Shown: positions 24,481 through 37,135 of the stretch, in pieces
Layout of the letters: every line of letters starts with the position of its first letter
Numbering within the stretch: position 1 is the stretch's first letter
From: Lycocorax pyrrhopterus obiensis
Taxonomy: Eukaryota > Chordata > Aves > Passeriformes > Paradisaeidae
Assembly: GCA_014706295.1 (NCBI GenBank)
Contig: JACSVZ010000001.1
Span: 44,984,383 to 45,048,382 of the forward strand
DNA: 64,000 bases
Direction of reading: 5' to 3'
Notes under the pieces: model-generated
Told to the model about the DNA's origin: nothing
Seen by the model: the letters and a program-made list of their open reading frames with translations, nothing else
Database searches by the model: none
Program-made: the position numbers and the translations under genes

Positions 24481-25136
24481 GCAGTTTTACTTTTACTTTG
24501 TTTGGAAGCATTCTCAAACTAAGTGTAACTGCTACCTAAGTTCTGCTGGCCCCCATCAAACCTCCCCTGACCGAGAGGGAAGGAGAGGGGAGGTTATGGA
24601 GGCACCCACGTGCCCCATCGTTGTTGAATGGTCCACTTAGCAGCAGCAAAGTATGTGATCGTAACCAAGGGGTGTGCGCAGGAGTCACAAAACTGTCTGA
24701 GGGGGTTTGAGAAGAATATGACCATCATCAGAATTAAACATCCACCAGGGAAATACAGACACTTCGGAAGAGGTCAATCTTAAAAGAAACATGAGGGAAG
24801 AGGGGCATTTGTGACATAGGGAGAGACAGTGAAGAGAAAGCAGCAGCTACCACAGGGAGTCTGTCCCTGCCAACAGTGTCCCTGGGGCACCCTGACCCCT
24901 GTCCAGATCATATAGGGCAGCCCACCATGGTGCACTGGGAGCAGCCAGGACCCAACAGCAGGCCGGCAGAGTTGGGGCAGCACATGGGACCCCCACCTCA
25001 GGGGACGGGGACGCCTCTCAAGACCATCAGGTGCACCAGAAGCGGCAGCGATATGCAAAAATGGGGAAGGGCTGATGGCAACCCCTACATCCAGGGGATG
25101 TATGTGTCTATGTGTAGGTGTATATACTCAGATTAG
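24481..25136. other. GC-rich segment of unknown origin
   Basis: Elevated GC compared with the surrounding desert, mainly 24530-24620 and 24860-25080. Both strands contain open frames of 85-92 codons here (24876-25136 plus and 24780-25058 minus). GC-rich DNA lacks stops by composition, so these are not gene evidence. It may be the continuation of the CR1 ORF1 region at 24248 or a retroviral remnant. I cannot tell which. Confidence 0.4.
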
Positions 25137-27473
25137 CCCGACAAGGCTTTTTATATATTTGCAGGTGTTTACTAGCATTTTCTAGTTTAACTATAACTGT
25201 GATTTTTCTGTTACATTAAGGATAGTGATTCTGAATATATAGCTAATGGATAGATAATTAGTTACATGTCATTAATAAATCAATAAACTGCTTCAATCCT
25301 CAGAATTCATCAAAACACCTAGAATTAATTAATTTTTATTAGGCATCCTTGCAGCTTTTGGAACTTGGTGAGGATCTAGAAATTATGAATTCTCAGAAAT
25401 AATCACCACCCAGTTCAACACTGCTTCGAAAAGATCTGCTTTTGTTTTTAGCTTTGTAGCTTTTCATGTCAGGATATGGAAATTGAGTAGAAGGTACACA
25501 CCTACCTTCTGCCTGTTCCCTTGTTTCCCATGACCTCTCCAGACCAGATCACTGTAGATGGCTGTGATATGCTCCTCTTAGACATACTTTGTATAGAGCA
25601 GTACGTGCATTAGCAAATTATGTGCACCTCAAATACAGTTGCAGGCTCAAAGGGGGTTTTCGACCTTGAGCCCTGTGACTTCTACAATACTTAGGAAAGC
25701 TTAAAAAAAGCCAAATCTAGAAGATGATTTGCTTTAAAGGACTGGAATGTCTGGAGTGAAGGATGCAACCTATCTGACTAACAGAAAAGCCATTGTTTGC
25801 TGAAAAAGAAACTAGTCAAAAAGACAGTCAAGGTGAAGATGACATTCAGAAGAATGAGATTTGGGACAACAGTATATGGGTCCCGAAATTCTGGGGCTGT
25901 TGAAAAATACCCTTTTCCCAGTATACAACCTTGTTATTGTGGTTACCTATATTCTAGTACATGGAGTTCTTTTTCAGCATGATTGGATAAACAACAGTAC
26001 AGTGAGTGATTTACAGCATGACATGATCTTTGTGTAATGCAAGTTGGCACTTAAATTATGTTGGTATCCAATACAATGACTTTTAGGCATATCACATATA
26101 CTATCCTTATGCAATTTTCCCACTGTCTTCACCTGGCATATAACACTTGCAACTACCGGAGGAAAAAAATAACAAGGTCTCATTTCAAGAGACAAAAATA
26201 CCACTGTGTTAAGGGCTCAGATGTGCCTCAGAATTAATTCTTATTTCTTTTCTCATCCAGGAATGAACATGCCATACCACCATTGTTTTAGATGGAATTA
26301 ATATCAAAGATCTTTAAAAACAGTGGGAAAAAACCTCACGTACTATCTCCCTAAGACTGTTTGATGTTTGACAAACCTTTTAACTTTAAGGGGTAGGTTG
26401 TCTCATTCATTTTTTTAATTGTCCTTTGGAGGTGCCAGTCACTTTATTTTGATTGAAATGGAACTTTGACTAATGAGCTGCTGCCACGCTTGCCTCTTAC
26501 AAGCAGCTAAAGTGAGATGGAATCTAAGACAAGGATTTTAATTATACAAATTTACCTATGATAAGGTAGTAATTCGACAAATTGATAAATCAATTTTTTA
26601 CTTTTGTATTTTAACTGTACCTTACTTATTTTTATTTAACATTTTCATTAAAAATATTTACATATTTAAATAATAGATCTTTTAAAAGTTATCATTGGGA
26701 TTTGTTTTCAAATGCACATTTTCCTCTTTCTTGCAGTATAAACGACCTAAATTCTTCTTAGCCACTTAGCATGATTGTATATAGCTTTAAATCCTGAGAC
26801 CTGGCAATTTGTGTCACTGAAGCAGCAATGTAATAATGAAATAAGTCATATTGTACTTTTATGCCATTACCTTTCAAAGATGAAGTCAGACAATTAGGCG
26901 GAAGAAGTCTAAGCCAACTGGACTCTTAGCTTCTTGCTACTTTTCTAAGAGTTTGATTCATGGAACTAGCAATGACAATGAAAAGTATCTACCATTTTCC
27001 CTTATGGAGGCTGTGTGGAAAATGCTCATCAGAGGATTAGAGATGACCTTTATACCATTAAAAATGTATCACTTTGTTTATTTCCAGATACTGAGTTTAT
27101 GCCACATGTAAAATGATAATGAATCTCCTCAAACCCTTGACTAATTTGGCATCTTTGTCTGCTTCATATTTTTATATGATCCAGAATGGGAAGATGTATC
27201 TAGTGCAGTCATTTAGTTACTCTGACCCAGTGTGGGGTTTCTTTTGTTTATTTGGTGTGTTTTTTCCTCTTTTTTACCTCCAAAATCCATCTATAAAGTG
27301 GTTTCAAATGCTAAATTCCAGAACAACCAAGCACACGCAGTACATAGAAAAATACAAATTAAATCCATCTTAGTACTGAGTCTGAGAATCATAATATGTT
27401 CCATACTTTTAGACTTTATCGTAAGCAAAACTCTGCATTCAGTTGGTAGGGATATATTCACAGTCATTCATTG
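25137..27473. other. no identifiable feature (AT-rich unique DNA)
   Basis: No repeat or gene signal recognised in this interval. Confidence 0.5.
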
Positions 27474-28470
27474 CTGCTGAATAATGGGCTTCTTGCTAGT
27501 AACATCCCTCAGGGATCAATACCAGTGCTGGTGGTTTCTAATGGCTTTGTTAAAGACTGGGATCATGGGACAGAATGGATCTTCAGCCAGTTTTCACTTA
27601 TACTGAGCTACAAAAAGCACACAATAAACTGGAGGGATAGGACTGCTATTCAGAATGATCTTGTACAGTTTGTGGAAATGGTCTGAGGAGTGTTGTAGTG
27701 TTCTACAATGACAAAGGCAAATACCTAAACCAAGGTCAGAATAACGCACATAATAACCTCCAAGCAACAGAACTGTCTGGAACTAGAGTGGCTAGAAACA
27801 AGTTTTGCAGAAAAGCGCTTGGAGTCTGGGCTGACGTAAGGTTAAACATGAGCCAGCAATGTGCCCTTATAGCAAAGAAGGCCAGCAACATTCTTGGTTA
27901 TAAGAGAAGAGGGTAGCAGGTCAAGGGAAGTGATAATTCCCAGCATCTAGAGTGAATGCATCTAGAGTGCTGTGTCCAGTTTTGTTCTTTTCAATTTGGG
28001 AAGACATGGGCATATTAGAGTGAATCTAGTGAAGGGCCATTGGTCAGAGGACTGAAGCACCTGAAATACAAGGAGAGTGTGAGAGAGCTGAGTTTGTTCA
28101 GCCAACAGAAAACAAGACTCCAGGAAGACGTTTTTTTTACTGTCTATGACTATTTAGTGTTTGAGGGAGGTACAGAGAAAGAAAGAGCCAGACTCTTTCA
28201 GATATGCACAGTTGAAGCACAAGAGGCAAATGACCTGAGCTGAATCACAGGAGAATTTGACTGTATAAGGAAACAATTCTGCAGGTGGGTAGTCAAATGC
28301 TCCTGAGAGTTTCCTAGAGAAGCTGTGGAGTATCCATCCTTGTAGATATTCAAAACTCGAATGTTTAGTGCCCTGAGCAATTTCAGTGTCGGCGTCACTT
28401 TAGAGAAGGAGGTTGGCCTAGGGACCTAAAGAGGTCCCTTCCAGCTGAGACTATCCTATGATTCTGTGAT
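27474..28470 (+). mobile_element. CR1 LINE, C-terminal third of RT to 3' end
   Basis: A 1-kb sense-strand CR1 copy. It starts just before the RT block consensus-like SGVPQGSVLGPVLF, here SNIPQGSIPVLV. It then shows GFVKDWDHGTE (for NDLDxGTEC), a decayed AIQNDLVQF, LNMSQQCALIAKKASNILG, GLKHLKYKESVRELSLFS and KERARLFQ, ending CCTATGATTCTGTGAT. The catalytic FADD block is replaced by FSLI, so even the RT remnant is non-functional, and several frameshifts and a stop near 27686 break the frame. The octamer end at about 28455-28470 marks the true 3' end. Length and structure are typical of a 5'-truncated CR1. Confidence 0.93.
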
Positions 28471-29749
28471 CATCATTCATGTAAGCTCTGCTCACCTAAA
28501 TGTAGTCCATGCACTACTCACATGCAGCTTCCACAATGCTTTTACAAAGTGATATATAACTTACATGATTACCTCATACCTATGAACAGAGATATGGGTA
28601 GCAGAGCAATCATGGTGTGGTTGCATGTTCAGACTGAAATTTAAGACCTTCTTTTCACTCTAAGGTTCATGATCACACACTTGAACGGTGTCATTTGGGT
28701 GGGAATCTCTATTGTCAGGACTTTGTGCCCAATTAATTAGTATCTTCTCCACACGGAGAAAATGTAGGTGAATTGGTTAGTTCTTTCAGATATTCAAAAA
28801 TATTTTTCTCCTCTGATTTTTTTTTTAGTATAGTTTTTCAAAAATCAGTCTCTTGACAGTTTTCCAAAGGGATATAATCTCCATTTCAAAAATCAGTCAA
28901 TTAAGAGTTTGATTGGTATTGAAATAAGTATTTTAAAGTTTGGTGTGAAGAAATCTGCTAAAGAAGGAGACAAATCAGGGTGGTCTCGAATTTGCAATAT
29001 ATTTTGTAAACATCTTTTTTCAAGTGCAAATCATAACTTATTTGGGATATGTACTGGTGATATTTAAGCATTTTTTCCCTTAATGAATAAAATTATTTTA
29101 TGCGCTTTAAATCTTTTTCTCAATTCCTCTGGATTTTATTCAGACATGGTCACTTGATATAAAAGGCAAAATGAGTTTTAGACAGGACAGTTGAAATTTT
29201 GGTTTTGTGTAGTTCGGTTGTTTTGTTTGGTTTGTTGGTTTTTTTTATTTTCCTGTTGTTCAGGTGTAAGACAGTACTGTATTAAAGAAAAAATTCCAAA
29301 GCCTTAGACTCTCTACTTCCATTTTCTCCTGGTGGTTACATTTGAAAGGGACAGGACCAGCACTGCAGGACTGTGTCAGCTTCACTGGTCTGCTGAAACC
29401 TGCATAATCACTGCTGATATTCCACCAAACCTACCACCTGAGCTCTCTGGACTGTAACTCTTCGCTTTCTTATGGCACAGAAGCCAAGGTTACACCTAAC
29501 TTTGACAGCAAAAGAGGCAGATCCCGTGGGGTCTTAATTCTTGTTTGAATAGTATTCACTAATTCCTATTCATCCTCTCAAATAACTGAGTCTTTTTCTA
29601 ACTTCGGTTTCATTTATCTTTTCTAAATTTCACTTACAGCTTACTTAATCATACCTCACAAGGTGGCCTTCATACTTCCTTTCATAAAAGTATCTAATAT
29701 TTTTTTCTGTTTTAAACATCTACTTAACACTGAGCTGATATTTCCTTAG
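28471..29749. other. no identifiable feature
   Basis: AT-rich, with T-rich runs near 28817 and 29240. No element recognised. Confidence 0.5.
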
Positions 29750-29755
29750 AACTAT

Positions 29756-30089
29756 TGTCGCTAGCATGCAGAGACCGAGGAAAAAAGCTATATGGATGGT
29801 TTAGTACTAGAAGAAACCTACACTTTATTAATTTACAAATTTGCTTATATACCTTAGCACGCTGGACTGACATAAGGTCATTGGTTCACTGACCAACCAC
29901 CCCCCAGAGGGATTGGCTGAACCCAACACCACTTACTTCAGATATTTTCTCCTTGGTATCATAACAATACCATAGTTTACAAAATCTCTCAACCATTTTC
30001 CCACAGCGTCCATGAGAAAGCAAGGTTTTCACACAGACAGTGTCAGAAAACTGAGAAATCTCTCTGCAGCCAGGCTTTTAGCATTCACA
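29756..30089 (-). mobile_element. solo ERV LTR, family C, 334 bp, with 6-bp target duplication
   Basis: Plus-strand borders are TGTCGCTAGC at 29756 and GCATTCACA ending 30089, so TG...CA. AACTAT occurs immediately outside both borders (29750-29755 and 30090-30095), a clean 6-bp target duplication. Read on the minus strand, it has GGTATATAAGC followed closely by TTAATAAAGTGTAGG, a compact TATA box and poly(A) signal, then a short tail to the end. This is the layout expected of a small LTR. It resembles an ERV LTR I recall from birds, but I do not name the family. No internal region is present, so it is a solo LTR. Confidence 0.82.
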
Positions 30090-33000
30090 AACTATCTGTC
30101 ATAAGTAACACAAACTTTTTCAGAATGAAAATGGTCAGTTTAGATCCCATAACTCATGTGCAAAAGATTAATTTTCCTATATTTACATAATTTTGTATGC
30201 CTTTTGTGAATTCATTTTCTTTGTTGCTACTCAATCAGTCTCACAGGATCCCTCTTTGGATCCCCACAGTGTTTAATTTTTACTGTTCTGAAACCCTTCC
30301 AGGTCTTCATGTCTATGCCAAACTACTTTTCCTTGTTTCTCAGTGCTCTTAACTATAGGCAAATCAATCTGCTTTCCCCTTCCTGCTTCTTGCTTGTGAG
30401 TGATGAGACCACTGAGAAGATCTAATATCACCCTTTTACTCTCAGTTCCTGAACTTATCTAGAAAGTTGTGCCTCCTATCAGTATCTCAAGTCTATAAGT
30501 ATTACTCCACAAAATCGTTGCAATAATATTCTATGGTAGAAAAGGAAAAGTATTCTTAAAACTGTATGAGCTGCTGAGTACTGTCAAATGAAGCTTTCTA
30601 GAAAAGAATCATTATGAGACATATGATGGAATGTAAATGTTCAAAGACCTGGCAAACCAAAAGTGTTCTCTTTTTTGAAGAAGTTTGGAAGAAATCTGGG
30701 AAAACTCAGTTATACTTAGCTGCACTAGAGCTGTCCTATGTTATGTATAATACAGATATATAGAATTGTTCATGTGAAAGAAAGCTGTGGCTCTAATTAT
30801 TCTTCTTTCAAGATATTATTGCTGTTAGTTAAAAATATTGCTGTACCAAGAGTGCTATAGCTGCCTGGGGCCAAGCACCAAATAAAACATTACCAGACTA
30901 TGAAAATATTCAGAGATGGAATAATTTGCTTAATATAACCACATTATCTTCCTGTTGTATTTTCTGCCACTACACAGCTTGTTTTCACAGAAGATGAAAC
31001 AGGATATCATCACATGTTAAAAAATCATAATTACGAATATAATTTGTCCAATGGAACTAACTAATTTTCTATTTTGTAGGAATAAGTTAGGCATTGTTAA
31101 GTCAGGAATTGCTATTTTTTTTTCCAATGAAAAGAAGTCTGTGGAGTTCTGGTTTTAATGTTGTTCTTAATTAGTTTAATTTTGTTTTGAAAATAATCAA
31201 ATAAATTATCATAGCAAGTAAAGCACTTATTCTTTAATATGTAAGAGCAGCTGTCTTCATGTTTTCTGCAGTATGCTTCAGTCCCCAAAGGGAAAAGAAT
31301 ATTCTCTGCTTCCTTGCTGGCAAGGTTTTTTTTGCAAAGGCTGAGAAAACACGATTTTTTTCACATCTCAAGTAAATGTGGCCAGCCTTCCTCCCCTCCT
31401 TTCCACCTTTCTTTTTCTTGGCTGTGGCTTTTCACTATCAGTCTTGGACTTCCTCCATCTGGAAGCATAAAATCACTAATTCATTATTCTTGCAACAGTG
31501 AAAATGTTGTATTCCAAGAAATATGAATGATATATTTCTGTGAAACATATTTTATTCTTGGCTGTGGGAAGATAAGGAAGTTAGATCTGTTTTTCTTTAT
31601 GTTAGAAATACCATGCCCTAAGTCTGGTTGTTTCTTTCTGGGTGTCTGTTTTTACCTGGTGGAAACTTTCTCATCTTTGACGTCATGACTGAAAAAGCTG
31701 AGAACAAAATTCACAGCTTAATCAAGTTGTTAATCATAATCAAAAGAGATTTGTAGGCAAATGGCAGCAAAATATTTAACACAAAGGTAGAAAAGAAAAA
31801 GATAGGGAGGGTTATTTGTTTGGTTTGGGGGTTTTTTTATACACTTCTAAAGAGTTGTTTAAACCCTAAAGCCAGCTTAAACTCTTGCAAGTGAAAATAA
31901 ATAGCTATAGACAGAACAGGACAGAGTCAAACCACTGTCTCAAGTGGAAGTCTAAGTGTAAACAGAATCCATTTACCCCTTTTGAAAAAAAAAATCAAAA
32001 TGTTACATACCCTATAGATTGACACTTTCAAAATAAAATTTCTACTACTATTTATCGTATCAATCCATTACCAGTATGCAATACTAATCTTGCAATGACA
32101 CTAGGTCATTAACACTGCATAAGGTGATGCCTACTTTCTTAACAGATATCCCATTTTGCAGAACAGCTAAGACAAATTGTAATTTGTTTTTTCTTTTTTG
32201 GAGACTCAAAATCTTGAAGAAAAACAAAAATACTACCTCAGGGTCAAAGTGCAAAATGCTGGTGTTAGTAGAGAGGTGCCTCTTGAAGGTAATTGGTACC
32301 ATTAATGGCTTTTAAGTCCATTAAAACAAATCTCTGGAGCTGCTTGGCTCTTTGTTAAATTAACACTATGGTAATACCTGTATCAACACTTCTTGTGAAT
32401 TATACATGCACATTATTACATAATTAATAAGATTTTGGAAGCCATTTAGCTTTATATAGTAGCAGTTATTTCTTATATATTATTCCTAGGCATAAGAAAG
32501 AAGTAAAAGAGGAAAAAACCCAAACAAACACAAAAAACCAACACACACACACCAAAGACTGAATTGCTCCATATTTCTCTCTAAGAGATTAGTGGCAGAG
32601 GAGAGAGCAGATTTCAATCCTCTGTAACAGTCACCTTCCACAGCCTCAAGAACAAATAGTTCTGCTCCTGTTCCTTTTATTCATCTTCTGAAATCTACAA
32701 CTATTCCACTGACAATAACTGATTTTAAACAGTTGGTGTTTTCTAGAAACCTGATTACATACTTTTAACTTATTGAATAACCGGCATAGGATAAAGATGC
32801 TATAGTAAAAATAATATGACTGGAGGCTGTATGCTAACAAAGGAGCTGAAGTAATATTATTCACAAGATTGGATCTGGGCCCTTCTACATTTTGATTTTG
32901 CAACCATAACATTCTTTTAATATAAATTTAGACTGTAATTATTGAATACTTAATTTGAATTATGCAAGCATTTACTGATATAATAGAATTTATTAATATC

Positions 33001-33370
33001 CTCTCTTGTATGTTTTTATAATCTACTAAGAGGAAAATAACCGTACATTTTCATTATTGTTGTTAGAGCATTACTAATACAAAAAATGTTTTGCTTTAAG
33101 ATACATTGCAAAGTCTGAAGTTTAATCTTTACATATCAGTACAGTGAAAAGCTTCCAAAAATACCCATTTGAAATTGATCATTTCATCATATGAAGTTCT
33201 GCTGGCTTTACTGTCTTCCACTTTCGAAATCAAAATACTATATGCTGTTACTTCAGTGAAATATTATAAAGTGGTAGATATATGGGGAGGAGGAGTGGTG
33301 ATTATTTCTCATATTTTAATAATTTCTACATCATTGTTTTTTGTGGAGTATTTTTGTGTTTCTTGTGGTG

Positions 33371-33421
33371 GTTTTTTTTTGTTTTGCTTTGTTGTTGCTT
33401 TTTGTTTGTTTGTTTTGTTTC
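33371..33421. repeat. T/TTTG-rich low-complexity tract
   Basis: Runs of T broken by single G or GC, tending to TTTG units at the right end. The reading frame through it encodes only phenylalanine, valine, cysteine and leucine runs and is not a membrane protein. Confidence 0.8.
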
Positions 33422-33454
33422 TAATGTTTGCACTATGAGAAGAACGTGAGTTTC

Positions 33455-33755
33455 TTAAACTCTCTTGTGGTCCACTGGATTGGGGATGGGGCCAAGCCAA
33501 GGCTAAACCAGGATAGGGGCTCAGGTTCAGACTCAATGACTGAAAACAGGGTCAGGCAGAACTGCTGGGCCATGGGGATGGGGACATGCTGGGATGTCAG
33601 CAAGTGGATGTGACCCCAATCCAGTCAGATCCTTTTGTGGCTGGGCAAGGCAGAGCTGGTGTGGAGTTGGACATCAGTGCTGCTGCAGAGCTGCTGGAAT
33701 GGAGAGCCCTGGATGGACAGAAAATGGGTCCTGGGCCCATGGGCATTTTCAGTTG
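33455..33755. other. GC-richer segment of unknown origin
   Basis: About 300 bp with clearly more G and C than its surroundings, with words such as GCTGGGCCATGGGGATGGGG and AGCTGCTGGAATGGAGAG. Overlapping open frames at 33428-33613 and 33586-33798 follow from the composition. I do not recognise a repeat family or a protein. Confidence 0.45.
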
Positions 33756-34424
33756 TAAAAAGCCACTAAAAAGCAAGAAATTAAAATTCAGTTATTGATT
33801 TATGTTTAACAGATCCTTTCTTTGCTACTTTGGTGTCTTAGCATGGGATGTGAGTCTCTTAGCCAAGTCATCTCCCCTGTAATTGATATTGATCTCACCA
33901 CTGGGCTAGTCCCTGAACTTTTAACTCTCCTGCTTTTGTTTTCTAACAGAACAAATGGGTACACCCATGCCAGCTTCTCCTGGGTAAAGCTTTTCTGTCG
34001 CTTTGTTTCTCCCTAGGCTTGCAATCAGTTTGTTTTTTAACTTGTTTGATTTGATCTATTTCTGTTTATCGATTCTTCACAAGTGTATGCTTTTATGCTC
34101 TTCAGAATTAGTCCGGAAGGACATTCATGCTGAGACAGGAGAATGAGGTGCTTCCTCTTTGTCCTTGTTACCAATTTTCTATTTATATTACCACTTTATT
34201 TCCATGACATTCCCTGACAGGCTGTTACAGCTAATTGTTTTATTGTAACATTGATAGACTTCAGTAATGATATATCATGATTTGTACACAAAAATCACTC
34301 GATTAATAGCTTATATTTCAGACTGCACAGCATCCACAACTGTGAGTTAATAGCATAGATGATAGCTTTGAAATTCGCTTTCTAGTAATCTGTTCTAAGG
34401 GGTATGTCAATACATTACTGTGGC

Positions 34425-34690
34425 AGAAGGCATTAAAAAACATTTCTATAAATACATGAGCAACAAAAGGAGGCCTAAGGAGAATCTCCATCCTTCATTG
34501 CTTGTGGGATGAAACATAGTGACAATAAATAAGGTAATAAATGACTTATTTGCCTCAGTTTTTAATAATGAGACCAATTGTTCATGGGGTATCCAGCCCC
34601 CTGAGCTAGAAGACAGGATGGGGAGCAGAATGAAACCCTCAAGTAATCAAAATTTCTGTGAAAGAATAAGCAGCAGTAACAGGAAATTAA
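34425..34690 (+). mobile_element. CR1 LINE internal fragment (EN-RT linker and RT N-terminus)
   Basis: Conceptual translation with one stop gives KHFYKYMSNKRRPKENLHPS, LFASVFNNETNCSW and IQPPELEDRMGSRMKPSSN. This follows the CR1 ORF2 segment between endonuclease and reverse transcriptase (consensus-like KRRPRENLGPLL, EVLNAFFASVF, QPPELEDRDGEQ). Both ends are truncated: homology starts near GGCATTAAAAAACATTTC and fades by 34690. No RT catalytic block, 3' UTR or octamers remain. The residue pattern differs from the KRKTRENVGPLLN type at 61285, pointing to a different CR1 lineage. Confidence 0.85.
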
Positions 34691-36894
34691 TTCTCTAAAA
34701 ATAGCACATTTCAACTGACATGAAATAGTAAAATATACATCATCTTCTGCATTAGAAAAATGAAAAGAAGTTAGGTTTTTATGAATATAAGTAAGATGTC
34801 CTTAAACATAAATCTCAGTGCATCTAAGCCATAAAACTCTACTCATGAATGCTTAGTTCCAGAGCAAGCCTTTAACAGAAATTTTTGATTATTTGTCTTA
34901 GATTACATGTTTTTAAGAAACTTGCTAAAATAAAGCTTTAAAATATTAAGTACAAGTTTTTCCACTAATCCAAAGCAAAAAATACATTTATCCTCAGAGT
35001 TAAATATTTCACATATAGATAAGAATTTGAGGAGGCGAAAAGGTAAGTTCTATTTATTCTTGGTTTCTTTTAAAGATATAATCTGACTCCAAGACCATGG
35101 TATGGTTTAAAGTGGAGTAGATGTTATAAACGGTGAGGTTGAGGTGGCTTTGTCCTTAGCTTGCAAAAAGTATAGTACAATGTCAAGAACTTAATAGGAA
35201 AGGAAAAACCAGAACTGTATCCTTACACTCAAATACAAATGCAAATAATAATCAATTTTTTCTTCAAATCTATGCATACTGAAATAAATATAAGAACTTT
35301 AGGGTGAAAATGAAATAATTTTTCTTTAGGAGTAGGGCCTTAATGTCTTTTGTATGAAAAAACGCTTAACGATCTAGTGAAAAGGGAATATTAAAATAAG
35401 ACAGATAACGGCAACAAATAATTCTAATGTTTAAGAAACAGCCCTTGCAAAAATCATGTTTCTCTAAATAATACATCAGGTTTAATTAGATTAATGTCTC
35501 ATGAATTTTGCCTTTCCTAAAGGGAATGTGAGTGTGTTGTCAGAGCGCAATATTATCTGACCAGGCTCTTTTAGCTATTTCACACAGGGAATAACACCAA
35601 CTTTACTTATTTGGAAATAATTGATGCTTCACTTGATTTAGATACAGCAATGTGGTGAAACCACAACAAAAACACTTCATGGCAATTGCTCTGTGCAGTT
35701 AGATCCCAACACAAACATGATTCCCATGACCAGTCTCTACATGCTCTCTATCACATCACTGGGCAGCCCCAGCCACTGGGAAGGAATACAGAGATTCAAG
35801 CCTGTCGCTATTTTCAAAATATATTTTGTTGGTCACTCGTTTTTCCTTTACTTTAGGTTTGGCTGAGACACGTATATGTCTCTCCCATATTGGTCTGTCT
35901 CAATCAGGAAGACATTCACAGCTTCTCTTGATTCACTTAGCAAAGGGTGTTTACGCAAACAGCTGCTCCCTCCAACTGATGGAGAGACAGCTGATGTATT
36001 TATTTAAAGTCTTCTGGCCACCCTCTGGTTCCTCTGCTCTTTCTTTATAACAGCTGTGTTCATTCCCCATATTCTACCCTGAGCTTCGCAAGTGCTTGTG
36101 CTCATCTCCTCTGTGCCTTCTTCCATGCTAGGGATTTTTTGATCAGTCACACATACTCACTCACACACACATATATGTACATGTAAAGTAAATACAGTTT
36201 TGACAGGATTTTGGTGGTATCAGATATTTATAGAGCTAATTTGTGCTATTGGAGAGTGTGCATCCTGAAAGTGTAAGGCTAATGCAATGAATTGGGCATT
36301 ACAGTTATCGAGATGAGGAAAAATGTTGTTTTTATCTGAGTATAGGCAGACTGATGAATTTAAAATAGAACTACATTATTTAGTCATGTCAGATAGTAAA
36401 GCTGATGAACTGTATAAATTAATGTGGTTGGAAATTATTCTGCTTTCCGTCACCATTTGCATGAGTCTTTCCCTTCTCTCTCTCTAGATTATATGAAGTG
36501 ATTAAAAAAATGCCTAAAATTCAACTGGACTATTAATTCCTTGTTTAAGTATCCCATGCTATGCACCACAAATAGCTTGCTAAGTTTTATGTCATTTGAA
36601 ACATGTGTTCATTAGCTTCCAGCCAAACACTTCTTTTTATGATTCCTGTAGTCAAAATTTTCTGCAATTTTCTACATTTGCCTCCATAAAAGCATGTTTT
36701 TCGATTGTACTTCTGATTAAAGAAAAATTAATTCCCTATCATAGAATCAAGGAAGCTACACACTTTACTGTACTGTTGTAGTTATCACTGGGTTATCTAT
36801 TGATTTAAATAAGATGTAAAGAGATTAGTCATCTAGACAGTGATGATAAGCCTTGCAGGATAGTAGCAGGCAAAGAAAACGAAATAGAATGGTA
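34691..36894. other. no identifiable feature; CA-repeat near 36147
   Basis: AT-rich spacer. A short CA-rich tract lies at about 36147-36172. The region 35750-36120 is slightly less AT-rich but shows no known family. Confidence 0.5.
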
Positions 36895-37135
36895 TGACGG
36901 GTTGACTTCGACTGGATGCCATGTGCCCACCAAAGCACTCTATCACTTCACTTCATCAATATGAGAGGGGGGGAAAACCCAATTAAAAAGCCCATGGGTC
37001 AAGACAAGGGATCACTCACCAATTGCCATCACAAGCAAAATAGATTCAACTTGGATAAATTAATATAATTTACTGCAATTAATAACAAAGAAGTATATTG
37101 AGAAATAAAAGCCAGGAAAGTACAAATGAAAAATC
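36895..37135 (-). mobile_element. ERV LTR fragment, family A (3' end of the LTR)
   Basis: The plus strand reads TGACGGGTTGACTTCGACTG, CCACCAAAGCACTCTATCAC, GGATCACTCACCAATTGCC and ATTAATATAATTTACTGC, then GAGAAATAAAAGCC. It matches the copy at 555-852 in the same order. Here too only the terminal 240 bp or so of the LTR, on the minus strand, survive. The sequence leaves the family pattern before its C-rich block, and a (TTCC)n tract lies 170 bp farther on. Confidence 0.72.

Larger units (their letters stand above)
30096..34424. other. no identifiable retroelement; microsatellite and GC-rich patch
   Basis: Mostly AT-rich unique DNA. It holds an A/C-rich low-complexity stretch near 32513-32563, a TTTG-rich tract (33371-33421) and a GC-richer segment (33455-33755), which are listed separately. 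I see nothing else. Confidence 0.5.

Noticed and set aside
33169..33438. 89-codon frame ending in a Phe/Val/Cys run
   Set aside because: The run is the translation of the TTTG low-complexity tract.
36741..36753. CATAGAATCA resembling a minus-strand CR1 end
   Set aside because: A single partial octamer with no CR1 sequence following.
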